Numbered from the stretch's first letter, positions 1 to 5,677 are shown. The stretch is DNA of 9,592 nt from Treponema sp. (GCA_031272575.1 JAISTO010000024.1:1-9592); one strand, 5' to 3'. Notes: generated from the letters alone by a model not told the origin. Made by a program: numbers and translations.

Positions 1-449
1 GCCTGGGTGAACTCGAAGCCCAAAGCCTGGAATTTTTCAATGACATTGGCCGCCGCGAAGAGTTCGATGAGGTCGCCGATACGGTTGCCGAGCCTGCTGA
101 TTCGCTTGTCGGTCCGCTCCTGGGACTCCCGCAGCTTCCGGTCGGTCTCCTGCATCTGCCGGTCGGTTCTATCCTGGGACTCCCGTATGTGCCGTTCGGT
201 CTCTAGCAACTGCCGGTCGGTCTCCTCCCGGGACTCCCGTAGCTTCCGATCGGTCTCCTGCAACTGCCGATCGGTCTCCTGCTGGGACTCCCGCAGTTTC
301 TGCCATTTCAGGTTCTCTTCCGCCTGAACCGCCTGAGCCTCTGCCTGAGCCTCTGCATGAGCCTCTTTCAGTTCCTTGAGCCCCTTGGCGACCTCCTGGA
401 GTATCTTCCAGACTGATTCGGGGCCGGGAATTTTTAATGCCGCTTTCAT
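1..449 (-). CDS. Coiled-coil heptad-repeat protein, N-terminal part (runs off left edge)
   Basis: An uninterrupted minus-strand frame starts at ATG 449-447, preceded by a good Shine-Dalgarno AAGGAG (AAGGAGTGTTCAATG), and stays open to the window edge, giving about 149 residues. It begins MKAALKIPGPESVWKILQEV, then an Ala/Glu-rich helix (EAHAEAQAEAQAVQAEEN), then about ten 7-residue units of the type QETDRxL / LRESQQE (residues about 50-125), predicted to form a long charged coiled coil. The last visible part, NRIGDLIELFAAANVIEKF, looks like the junction that in related proteins leads into a PD-(D/E)XK nuclease-like domain; that domain would lie outside the window. The QETDR heptads are shared with the complete gene at 7105-7740, so I infer the same broad family (DUF3782-like). 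No signal peptide is seen, so it is probably cytoplasmic. Function is unknown. The gene has its own promoter (493-521). Confidence 0.8.
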   Translation of the reverse strand, partial: MKAALKIPGPESVWKILQEVAKGLKELKEAHAEAQAEAQAVQAEENLKWQKLRESQQETDRQLQETDRKLRESREETDRQLLETERHIRESQDRTDRQMQETDRKLRESQERTDKRISRLGNRIGDLIELFAAANVIEKFQALGFEFTQ

Positions 450-466
450 TGAACACTCCTTAAAAC

Positions 467-499
467 GTATCTTTTCGATAGTATCGATGTTAAAGATAC
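467..499. promoter_or_regulatory. Nested palindrome over -10/+1: operator or leader hairpin
   Basis: Outer arms GTATCTTT (467-474) and AAAGATAC (492-499) are perfect complements. Inner arms TCGATA (475-480) and TATCGA (482-487) pair around a single G, leaving a 4-nt bulge (488-491). The palindrome covers the -10 box and the predicted transcription start of the left-edge gene, the classical position for a repressor site. In the transcript only its downstream part would remain, which favours a DNA-level operator. No regulator is encoded nearby. Confidence 0.45.
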
Positions 500-521
500 T
501 GATTCCCCTGGGAAAAGTCAA
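493..521 (-). promoter_or_regulatory. Sigma70-type promoter of the left-edge coiled-coil gene
   Basis: Read on the minus strand: -35 TTGACT (521-516), a 17-nt spacer, and -10 TATCTT (498-493). The expected start of transcription is near 486, leaving a short leader with AAGGAG before ATG 449. The other coiled-coil gene (7740) has the same -10 TATCTT followed by TAA, with a 17-nt spacer, so the two genes may share promoter ancestry. Confidence 0.65.
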
Positions 522-550
522 GGGGGAGTTCCCCGCAGCAATTCTCATTT

Positions 551-681
551 GAGTCTCCTCCGAAAAGTCAGCAATTAAGAAAGTAAACGCGAATTACGCT
601 AATTTACACGAATTTACGCGAATATTACTCTTAAAATTCGCGTAATTCGCGGTTAAATTCTTGACTTTTCAGAGTAGGCTC
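551..681 (+). repeat. MITE-like TIR element, copy A (131 bp)
   Basis: The ends GAGTCTCCTCCGAAAAGTC (551-569) and GACTTTTCAGAGTAGGCTC (663-681) are inverted repeats matching at 16 of 19 positions. The interior is AT-rich with CGCGAATT-like words about every 10 nt (roughly 587-625). Two more copies lie at 4151-4333 (opposite orientation) and 7814-7984. There is no coding capacity. The flank GCAATTCTCA (538-547) is shared exactly with copy B (4141-4150), so the element or its target may extend further left. Confidence 0.75.
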
Positions 682-763
682 GATTTTTTATTACTAATCG
701 TGTCTTTAATTTGGTGAAAATCGGTGACGCAACGAAGTTGCGCTATCTGTGTGTATCTGTGGA
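682..763 (+). repeat. 46-nt exact repeat with TATCTGTG tail, copy 1
   Basis: Positions 682-727 are identical to 4344-4389 over 46 nt. Both copies continue with TATCTGTGT-N-TATCTGTG. Copy 1 has a 15-nt hairpin (728-742) between the 46-mer and the tail where copy 2 has one T. Both copies lie just outside the right end of a MITE copy, although those two MITE copies are in opposite internal orientation. Confidence 0.75.
728..742. repeat. Mini-hairpin GCAAC-GAA-GTTGC
   Basis: CGCAACGAAGTTGCG is a 6-bp stem with a GAA loop, sitting inside the 46-nt repeat/tail junction where the other copy (4389-4390) lacks it. The same 13-mer core, on the opposite strand, is found within MITE copy B at 4204-4216. 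Confidence 0.6.
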
Positions 764-957
764 CTGTTTCCGTGTTCTTTGTGTGCTTTGTGAGAGATTT
801 TTCCCAAAATTCTGTCAGACTGAGAATTGCTGGAGTCCCCGGGTGGCAGGATAAACGCATAGACAGGTCTGCCATGCTTTTCCTCCGTCATGTCGGAAAA
901 ATGCTGTGCTTGTGCCTCATGGGGCGGAGGACGGACGGGGAAAATGATTGGTAGGAT

Positions 958-1028
958 GAGCCTGTTCAAAAACTATTTTCTGTGTGCTAATGCACACGGC
1001 GCTAATGCGCACGGTTTTTGAACAGGCT
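958..1028. repeat. GCCTGTTCAAAAAC inverted-repeat element, copy 1
   Basis: Perfect 15-bp arms AGCCTGTTCAAAAAC (959-973) and GTTTTTGAACAGGCT (1014-1028) enclose a 40-nt interior with two successive small hairpins of the form GTGYGC-TAAT-GCRCAC. It starts 13 bp past the arabinofuranosidase stop codon and may stop or stabilise that transcript, although no T-run follows it on the minus strand. A second copy, with one inner hairpin, is at 8018-8076. Confidence 0.7.
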
Positions 1029-1041
1029 AAACATTCTCGAA

Positions 1042-2541
1042 TCAGTGTTTCTCTAACACGATCACGTTCCAGGACGCGGGGGGAAGCCGCACCGAAAGGC
1101 GCTCGCCTTCCAGACGGCCGCCGGAGACGGGGCGGGGCCGCACGGTTTCGCCCGCGGCGGTGTTTTCGGCCTGGAGCTCGCTGTGGTAGAGGCTGCTGTG
1201 CTCGAGGAGCCGATAGCCGCTAAAGCCCTGCACCGCCGCTTCCAGATCGAGCGCCTCGCTCAGGCTGCGGTTCACCGCGAAGAGCGCGAGCCGCTCGTGT
1301 TCCCCGTCATGCACGGCAACGCTTTCGAGGTAAGGGACGTCCCCGTACTCGCGGCTTTCGTAGGTGTCCACCTTGACGGGCACCCGCAGCGCCGTGCCGC
1401 GGCCGTAACGGGAGGCCTGCGCGAAGGGGTAAAAGATGGTCTGCCGCCAGGCCGGGCCGCCCTTTTCCGTCATTATCGGCGCGATGACATTGACCAGTTG
1501 CGCGAGGCAGGCGATCTTCACCCTGTCCGCGTTTTTCAGCAAGGTGATCAACATACAGCCCACCACAAGCGCGTCCTCCATGCGGTAATGATCCTCCAGC
1601 CTGGGCGGCGCTTCCTCCCAGGGCGCGATCTTTCGGTCCGCGTCGTTGCTGCGGAACCACACGTTCCACTCGTCAAAGGACAGGTTGATGCGCTTCTTTG
1701 CCTGACGCTTGGCCTTGACCAGATCGCAGATGCCGGTAACGGTTTTGATAAAGCCGTCCATCTCGAGGCTGCAGCCGAGGAAGTTGGGGGTGTCCCCGTC
1801 GCGGTTCCCGAAGTAGATGTGGAGGGAAAGGTAGTCCACATCGTTGTAGGCCTCCTCGAGGACGGTCTTTTCCCAGTCCCCGAACGTGGGTATGCGGGCG
1901 TAGGACGAGCCGCACAACACCGTCTCGATGCCGGGATCGGTGAGTTTCATGACCTTCGAGGCTTCGGCGGCGAGGCGGCCGTACTCGAAGGCGCTCTTGT
2001 GGCCGATCTGCCAGGGCCCGTCCATCTCGTTGCCCAGGCACCAGAGGCGGATGTTGTGCGGCGTCTCGACGCCGTGGCTGCGGCGAAGGTCGCTCCAGTA
2101 GGTGCCGCGGGGGAAGTTCGCGTACTCGACGATATTCCGCGCTTCGTCCGCCCCCCGCGTGCCCAGGTTGACCGCGTACATGACCTCGGTGCGGGCCTTC
2201 TTCGCCCAGGAGGCGAACTCGTTGAGGCCCACGCGGTTCGTTTCGAGGGTAGCCCAGGCCAGGTCGAGCCTGCGGGGGCGCCGCTCCTGGGGGCCTATGC
2301 CGTCCTCCCAGTTGTAGCCTGACACGAAGTTACCCCCCGGATAGCGGGTCACCGGCACGTCCAGTTCCCGCACGAGGCCGAGCACGTCCTTGCGGAAGCC
2401 CTCCTCGTCAGCCTGGGGGTGCTCCGGTTCGTAAATGCCCGTATACACGGCCCTGCCGAGATGCTCGATAAAGGACCCGTAGATACGCTTGTCTACCTCC
2501 CCTATGGCAAACTCCTTATGCAGCGTTAGTTGCGCTTTCAT
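1042..2541 (-). CDS. abfA: Alpha-L-arabinofuranosidase, GH51
   Basis: Hydrolyses terminal non-reducing alpha-L-arabinofuranosyl residues from arabinan, arabinoxylan and their oligosaccharides (EC 3.2.1.55). The product is 499 residues, close to the usual length of about 500. An N-terminal (beta/alpha)8 barrel carries the family signatures: YGSFIEHLGRAVYTGIYEPE near the start, TRYPGGNFVSGYNWEDGIGP (65-84), the acid/base region WCLGNEMDGPWQIGHK with Glu172, and the nucleophile in SFDEWNVW, Glu291. These positions agree with the two catalytic glutamates of characterised GH51 enzymes. The C-terminal part (about 375-499) fits the family's beta-sandwich. There is no signal peptide, so it is probably cytoplasmic and acts on imported oligosaccharides. 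ATG 2541 follows AAGGAG at good spacing, with a strong promoter upstream. The gene stands alone; no arabinose transporter or araBAD-type gene is visible. Confidence 0.97.
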   Translation of the reverse strand: MKAQLTLHKEFAIGEVDKRIYGSFIEHLGRAVYTGIYEPEHPQADEEGFRKDVLGLVRELDVPVTRYPGGNFVSGYNWEDGIGPQERRPRRLDLAWATLETNRVGLNEFASWAKKARTEVMYAVNLGTRGADEARNIVEYANFPRGTYWSDLRRSHGVETPHNIRLWCLGNEMDGPWQIGHKSAFEYGRLAAEASKVMKLTDPGIETVLCGSSYARIPTFGDWEKTVLEEAYNDVDYLSLHIYFGNRDGDTPNFLGCSLEMDGFIKTVTGICDLVKAKRQAKKRINLSFDEWNVWFRSNDADRKIAPWEEAPPRLEDHYRMEDALVVGCMLITLLKNADRVKIACLAQLVNVIAPIMTEKGGPAWRQTIFYPFAQASRYGRGTALRVPVKVDTYESREYGDVPYLESVAVHDGEHERLALFAVNRSLSEALDLEAAVQGFSGYRLLEHSSLYHSELQAENTAAGETVRPRPVSGGRLEGERLSVRLPPASWNVIVLEKH

Positions 2542-2579
2542 AGATACTCCTTATATAGCCAAAATAATTGATATGTATC

Positions 2580-2608
2580 ATTATAGCGGAAAGAACAAAA
2601 CGGGTCAA
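2580..2608 (-). promoter_or_regulatory. Strong sigma70-type promoter of abfA, with possible operator
   Basis: On the minus strand: -35 TTGACC (2608-2603), exact 17-nt spacer, -10 TATAAT (2585-2580). Transcription should start near 2573 and give a leader of about 32 nt containing AAGGAG. An inverted repeat TGATA-TG-TATCA (2569-2580) abuts the -10 box and covers the start point, a likely repressor position; its binder cannot be named from sequence. Confidence 0.8.
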
Positions 2609-2626
2609 GCGCCCCGGCGCGGAGCA

Positions 2627-2673
2627 GGCGCTTCGCGCCAGGGGAGTAGGGAATAGGGAGTGGGGAGTGGGGG
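2627..2673 (+). repeat. Mini-hairpin and G-rich heptamer array (G-quadruplex motif)
   Basis: A 13-nt hairpin, GGCGC-TTC-GCGCC (2627-2639), is followed by four 7-bp units GGGAGTA, GGGAATA, GGGAGTG, GGGAGTG and a GGGG run (2642-2673). Five G-runs of at least three, each 4 nt apart, match the canonical G-quadruplex pattern on the plus strand. Related arrays lie at 6951-7031 and 8967-8980. Confidence 0.65.
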
Positions 2674-2729
2674 CATGATGCGAGAGCGGGGATTAGGCGA
2701 GCGAACAAGTCCCAATTCCCCAGCGCCCC

Positions 2730-2759
2730 TTGCCACAAAAAACAAAAGTACGCTATACT
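2730..2759 (+). promoter_or_regulatory. Promoter giving a probably leaderless mRNA (2766 gene and EIIA)
   Basis: -35 TTGCCA (2730-2735), 18-nt spacer, -10 TATACT (2754-2759). Only 6 nt separate the -10 box from ATG 2766, so transcription should begin at or next to the start codon, and no Shine-Dalgarno precedes it. The same arrangement, CGCTATACT plus 6 nt plus ATG, occurs at 9057-9074. Confidence 0.6.
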
Positions 2760-2765
2760 GAGTGC

Positions 2766-3137
2766 ATGAACCGGTTGACGGCGGTAGTATGGAAACAAGG
2801 CGCGTTTGCCCGCCTGCTGGCGGCCTGCCTGGGCGCGGCGGTGTTCGGGCTTTTCCTTCTTGCCGCGCTCGAACCCTTCCGTGCTATCGGCAGTGCGGAA
2901 GAGATCCCCCTGTCCGGCGCATCGTACACCTGCAGTGACGAGCATGTGGACTGTCTGGCAGCGGCCGAGGCTCTTCACCACTATGCCGCCGCCTTCCGAT
3001 CTGAGGCGCAGCGGCATTGCGCGCTGCCGGGCGCACAGGTCTTTTTATCTATGTTGACGAAAGCGCCGCTCTTCGCCGCCGGTTCAGCACCTTCCCTTCG
3101 CAGCGGCAGCGGTACTCCATTCAAACTGCGCATTTAA
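2766..3137 (+). CDS. Small hypothetical membrane protein, first gene of EIIA operon
   Basis: I do not recognise this 123-residue protein. One hydrophobic segment (about residues 15-36, RLLAACLGAAVFGLFLLAAL) could be a transmembrane helix or uncleaved signal anchor, followed by a Cys-containing stretch (SYTCSDEHVDCLAAAEALHHY) and a basic tail. ATG 2766 is chosen because a promoter -10 box lies 6 nt upstream, which excludes the longer frame from 2730. There is no Shine-Dalgarno, so a leaderless mRNA is inferred. Its stop codon TAA (3135-3137) touches a sequence complementary to the ribosome-binding site of the downstream EIIA gene, which suggests that translating this frame controls EIIA. It may therefore act partly as a leader cistron. 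Frame choice near the 3' end is less sure, because another plus frame is also open after 3017. Confidence 0.55.
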   Translation: MNRLTAVVWKQGAFARLLAACLGAAVFGLFLLAALEPFRAIGSAEEIPLSGASYTCSDEHVDCLAAAEALHHYAAAFRSEAQRHCALPGAQVFLSMLTKAPLFAAGSAPSLRSGSGTPFKLRI

Positions 3138-3195
3138 TACTTCCTCCTTGGTTTCGCGTCTTTTTCAGGCTCAGATATTTTATAGGAGGAAGTAT
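3137..3195 (+). promoter_or_regulatory. RBS-sequestering hairpin between upstream stop and EIIA start
   Basis: ATACTTCCTCCT (3137-3148) is a perfect 12-nt complement of AGGAGGAAGTAT (3184-3195), which holds the EIIA Shine-Dalgarno (AGGAGG) and the first two bases of its ATG (3194). The loop is 35 nt. The left arm begins on the last base of the upstream TAA. A ribosome terminating there would cover the left arm and free the start site: a translational-coupling switch. Seen directly: the inverted repeat and the stop codon. Inferred: its function. Confidence 0.7.
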
Positions 3196-3652
3196 GTTGT
3201 TGATTGATATTTTTGACGAGCGTCTCATAAACCTGGACCTCAAGGGCACGACAAAAGACACGTGCTTCGAGGAACTGGTGGGCGCTATAGCCGCTCTCCG
3301 CGCGGATTTGGACAGCGCGGAAATGCTTTCGGCCATTTATGACCGGGAGTCAAAGATGGAAACGTCCGTCATGGCCGGGGTGGCGGTGCCGCATGGGTAC
3401 TGCCGCGGGTTCGAGGGGATAGTCGGGGCGATAGGTCTGTCGCGCAAGGGCATAGACTACCGCGCCGGTGACCGCGAGCCGGTACACCTCTTGTTCCTGC
3501 TCCTGCTCGGCGAGGGCTCGCGGGACAAACACCTGCGGGTGCTGAGCAGACTCCTGCGCTTCCTGCAATCCGGCGCGGCCGCGCGCATTCAGCAGGCCAG
3601 GGACCCGCGGGAGGTCCGCGCCCTGCTGCGCCGCGAATCCGCCCGCGGTTAA
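3194..3652 (+). CDS. PTS EIIA type-2 domain protein (PtsN/fructose-mannitol type)
   Basis: A single-domain, 152-residue EIIA of the fructose/nitrogen type (PTS_EIIA_2). Family members accept phosphate from HPr or NPr on one histidine and pass it to EIIB or act as regulators. It opens with the typical LIDIFDERLINLDLKGTTKD and carries the active-site motif VMAGVAVPHGYC, with His67 as the expected phosphorylated residue, followed by the usual core (GIDYRAGDREPVHLLFLLLL, then DKHLRVLSRLLRFL). ATG 3194 follows AGGAGG closely, so the longer in-frame start at 3017 is rejected. No EIIB or EIIC is adjacent, which points to a stand-alone regulatory EIIA. The ribosome-binding site is predicted to be sequestered (3137-3195), linking its translation to the upstream gene. 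The stop codon overlaps that of the convergent lipoprotein gene. Confidence 0.9.
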   Translation: MLLIDIFDERLINLDLKGTTKDTCFEELVGAIAALRADLDSAEMLSAIYDRESKMETSVMAGVAVPHGYCRGFEGIVGAIGLSRKGIDYRAGDREPVHLLFLLLLGEGSRDKHLRVLSRLLRFLQSGAAARIQQARDPREVRALLRRESARG

Positions 3653-4023
3653 TGACGGCCGTTCAGCGCGTTTTCGAGAGCCTCCTGGAAGCCGGCGCTC
3701 GTTTCGGTGGCGCCTGAGACGGCGTCCACCAGGGGCGAGCCGGTCTCGATAACCTGATCGGCCAGTTCCCGCAGCGCCTCGCCGCCCACGAACGGGTCTT
3801 CGCGGTGGCTGAGCACCTCGACGTCCAGAATGATACCGTCCTCGGCCAGTACCCGCACATGGATAGGCCCCCGGTACCCGTTCCCCCAGCCCAGATGGCG
3901 GCTCTCTGGGCGGCCCTCGTTGTCCCGCGCCTCCCCGGAGACGGTCCCCCGCAGCCCCCCGCAGCCCACGGCAGCAGCCCCTGCCAGGACCGCCGCCAGC
4001 AGGCGCGGCATTTTTTTCATCAT
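3649..4023 (-). CDS. FMN-binding domain lipoprotein
   Basis: A 124-residue precursor. MMKKMPRLLAAVLAGAAAVG followed by Cys21 is a lipoprotein signal peptide, so the mature protein should be lipid-anchored outside the inner membrane. Residues about 45-121 match a small FMN_bind domain: GYRGPIHVRVLAEDGIILDV, then the flavinylation motif DAVSGATETSAGF. By analogy with NqrC/RnfG-type domains, Thr106 of SGAT would carry FMN by a phosphoester bond made by an ApbE-type flavin transferase; no apbE is in the window. The likely role is extracytoplasmic electron transfer, with partner unknown. ATG 4023 is preceded by AAGGAG; a second ATG follows at once (4020). The gene is convergent with EIIA and shares a 4-nt overlap (TTAA supplies both stops), so no terminator separates them. 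I found no convincing promoter. Confidence 0.88.
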   Translation of the reverse strand: MMKKMPRLLAAVLAGAAAVGCGGLRGTVSGEARDNEGRPESRHLGWGNGYRGPIHVRVLAEDGIILDVEVLSHREDPFVGGEALRELADQVIETGSPLVDAVSGATETSAGFQEALENALNGRH

Positions 4024-4150
4024 ACTATGCTCCTTACTTTTCTTTATATGATGGTATATGGGTCGGGCGTACAGTTTGACGACAGTTTCGCGAAAAAAAC
4101 GGCATTTTTTTCAATTTTTTGTGAATTTACCGCGTTCACCGCAATTCTCA

Positions 4151-4333
4151 TTTGAGTCTACTCTGAAAAGTCAAGAATTCAAGAATTTAACCGCGAAGTA
4201 TTAGCAACTTCGTTGCTACCGAATTATGCTAATGAACGCGAATTTATAAGAGTAATATTCGCGTAAATTCGTGTACATTAGCGTTCATTCGCGTTTACTT
4301 ACTTAATTGCTGACTTTTCGGAGGGGGCTCAAA
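4151..4333 (-). repeat. MITE-like TIR element, copy B (inverted relative to A)
   Basis: The ends GAGTCTACTCTGAAAAGTCA (4154-4173) and TGACTTTTCGGAGGGGGCTC (4311-4330) are inverted repeats matching at 17 of 20 positions, extended outward by TTT/AAA. The interior reads as the reverse complement of copy A (TTAACCGCGAA at left, CGCGTTTACTTACTTAATTG at right). It is longer than A, partly because of an inserted hairpin (4202-4218) bounded by CGAA on each side. Confidence 0.75.
4202..4218. repeat. Mini-hairpin TAGCAAC-TTC-GTTGCTA inside MITE B
   Basis: A perfect 7-bp stem with a TTC loop. Its 13-nt core is the reverse complement of the hairpin at 729-741. CGAA occurs just left of the insert region (after CCG, about 4193-4196) and just right (4220-4223), a possible short target duplication. 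Confidence 0.55.
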
Positions 4334-4343
4334 TGTATCCACA

Positions 4344-4432
4344 GATTTTTTATTACTAATCGTGTCTTTAATTTGGTGAAAATCGGTGATTATCTGTGTC
4401 TATCTGTGTAAATCTGTAGATAAATTCTTAAT
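4344..4432 (+). repeat. 46-nt exact repeat with TATCTGTG tail, copy 2
   Basis: Positions 4344-4389 are identical to 682-727. The tail repeats the words TATCTGTGT, CTATCTGTGT, AAATCTGTAGA. This copy lacks the mini-hairpin present in copy 1. Confidence 0.75.
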
Positions 4433-4459
4433 CTAAGTTATGGGACAAGTTTAGCGTTA

Positions 4460-4468
4460 GGGGGGGGG
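4460..4468 (+). repeat. Poly-G tract (9 G) upstream of lipid-kinase promoter
   Basis: Nine consecutive G end 8 bp before the proposed -35 hexamer (4477). Homopolymeric G tracts at this distance can change length by slippage and alter promoter strength, as known for poly-G tracts near tpr promoters in Treponema pallidum. Confidence 0.5.
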
Positions 4469-4476
4469 TAGGAAAC

Positions 4477-4505
4477 TTCCCTTTTTATCCGAATTAGAGT
4501 ATATT
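4477..4505 (+). promoter_or_regulatory. Weak promoter, probably leaderless, of lipid-kinase gene
   Basis: -10 TATATT (4500-4505) with a poor -35 (TTCCCT, 4477-4482) at 17-nt spacing. ATG 4513 begins 7 nt after the -10 box, and there is no Shine-Dalgarno, so transcription would start at or beside the start codon. Confidence 0.4.
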
Positions 4506-4512
4506 GTGGATT

Positions 4513-5661
4513 ATGGATAACCAAATGACCATTTTTGCGGACTGCCTGGCCGCGGTCTGCACCCATTCGCTGGTTGCCCCGGGGCGCAGCCTCAGTTGGG
4601 CGATCATAGCGAATCCCAAGGCAGGGGGGTTTACCATCGCAAAGCGGTGGAAACAGCACCTCGCCGATTTGGATAAGGCGCGTTCCCGCTCCCTGGCGAA
4701 TCCGGCGCGTGAGGATGCATCCCCTGCCCGCATACTCGGTACGCTCGTGCCCCCTGACAGCGAGGCCGCCTCCCTCGCCGCGCGGGGTCTTATCGCCACC
4801 ACGGGCCCCGGCCATGCGGCAGAGCTCGCAAACGCCCTTGCCGAGGGGCTGGAAGCCCGCTGCGAGGCCGCCTCTGCCATGGCCAAGCCCCTGCCCTTCC
4901 TCGTCATTATTACCGCAGGGGGGGACGGGACGAGCCTCGAGGTCCTGAGCAGTTTCTACCATGCCCCCCAGGCGCTCCGCGAGCACTTCGCGATTCTGCG
5001 GCTCCCCATGGGGACGGGCAACGACGGCGCGGACGCCCCCACCCTGGCGGGTGCGCTGGCCCTCCTCGCCGGACCGGCCCGCGTTATGCGGCAGCGCGCG
5101 CTCCGGCTCCTCACCTCGACCGCGGGCAAAGGCCCCTTCCTGGCCTTCAATATTTTGTCGGTGGGCCTGGACGCATTTGTCACCCATATGACGAACAAGA
5201 TGAAAGGCCGCCTCCCCGGCGACTCGTACAAACTGTGGGTCGACATCGCGAGCCTCCTCTACGACCGCCTCTACAAGGTCGGCCCCATGGATGTAAAAGT
5301 GCGCCCGGCGGACGGAAAGGCGCCGGATGAACTGCGCCAAAAGGTGCTGCTCCTCGCGGTCGGCGAGAGCGGGCATCGCACCTACGGCTCGCACAAGAAA
5401 ATCCTCCCGGACGACCGCAACGTGTGCCTGGTGCGGCAGATGCCGCTGCTCCGCAAGGTTCGTCTGAAGGGTCTCTTCACCACCGGCGAGCATGTCCGCA
5501 CACCGGAGTGCCTCTTCTTCAACGCTTCCCGAGTCGAATTCACCGGCTCCTTCCCGATCCTCGCACAGATGGACGGCGAGACCGTACTCCTCGACCCCGC
5601 AGACTTTCCCGCCGCCATAGAACTCACGCCGCCGGTGATCCCCATCTTGAAGAAGGCGTAA
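4513..5661 (+). CDS. Diacylglycerol kinase-family lipid kinase
   Basis: A 382-residue protein with the DAGK catalytic-domain (PF00781-type) signatures: IIANPKAGG (31-39), the nucleotide-binding glycine motif TAGGDGTS (134-141), LPMGTGND (164-171), and NILSVGLDAFVTHMTNKMKG with SYKLWVD (213-244). The C-terminal lobe ends with PILAQMDGE, the usual closing motif. It probably phosphorylates a lipid such as diacylglycerol or a sphingoid/undecaprenyl-type substrate at the cytoplasmic membrane face; which one cannot be read from sequence. It is longer than typical bacterial DgkB/YegS proteins (about 300), mainly through an insert at residues 60-125. ATG 4513 is preferred over TTG 4504, which would overlap the -10 box. 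No Shine-Dalgarno is present. G runs of 6 and 7 lie in the two glycine motifs (4623-4628, 4918-4924). Confidence 0.88.
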   Translation: MDNQMTIFADCLAAVCTHSLVAPGRSLSWAIIANPKAGGFTIAKRWKQHLADLDKARSRSLANPAREDASPARILGTLVPPDSEAASLAARGLIATTGPGHAAELANALAEGLEARCEAASAMAKPLPFLVIITAGGDGTSLEVLSSFYHAPQALREHFAILRLPMGTGNDGADAPTLAGALALLAGPARVMRQRALRLLTSTAGKGPFLAFNILSVGLDAFVTHMTNKMKGRLPGDSYKLWVDIASLLYDRLYKVGPMDVKVRPADGKAPDELRQKVLLLAVGESGHRTYGSHKKILPDDRNVCLVRQMPLLRKVRLKGLFTTGEHVRTPECLFFNASRVEFTGSFPILAQMDGETVLLDPADFPAAIELTPPVIPILKKA

Positions 5662-5677
5662 CACAAAAGGGGCCTTG

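Larger units (their letters stand above)
450..1041. other. Gene-free spacer filled with repeats
   Basis: This spacer holds, in order: the promoter and palindrome of the left-edge gene, a MITE-like TIR element (551-681), a 46-nt repeat with a degenerate TATCTGTG/CTTTGTG tail (682-about 810), and the hairpin element 958-1028. I see no convincing gene between 810 and 957: open frames there lack ribosome-binding sites and recognisable motifs. One minus-strand stretch reads MTEEKHGRPVYAFILPPGDS and could be a decayed fragment, but this is unsupported. Confidence 0.6.
4024..4512. other. Gene-free spacer with MITE copy B and poly-G tract
   Basis: From left to right: the ribosome-binding site of the FMN lipoprotein gene (minus strand), about 120 bp with T/A-rich runs, MITE copy B (4151-4333), the second 46-nt repeat (4344-4389) with its TATCTGTG tail to about 4432, a 9-G tract (4460-4468) and the lipid-kinase promoter (4477-4505). 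I see no gene. Confidence 0.65.

Noticed and set aside
706..969. Minus-strand frame in the left spacer containing HGRPVYAFILPPGDS
   Set aside because: It crosses two repeats (46-mer tail and hairpin element) and has no ribosome-binding site; at most a decayed fragment.
1183..2322. Long plus-strand open frame opposite abfA (379 codons)
   Set aside because: It is antisense to an unmistakable GH51 gene, has no ribosome-binding site or family motifs, and is explained by high GC content.
3017..3193. Longer N-terminus for EIIA starting at 3017
   Set aside because: The EIIA fold starts at LIDIFDERLINL, right after AGGAGG and ATG 3194; the extension lacks homology and overlaps the upstream gene.
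4438..5664. Long minus-strand open frame opposite the lipid kinase (408 codons)
   Set aside because: It mirrors the kinase coding strand, has no ribosome-binding site, and its composition is typical of an antisense shadow in GC-rich DNA.
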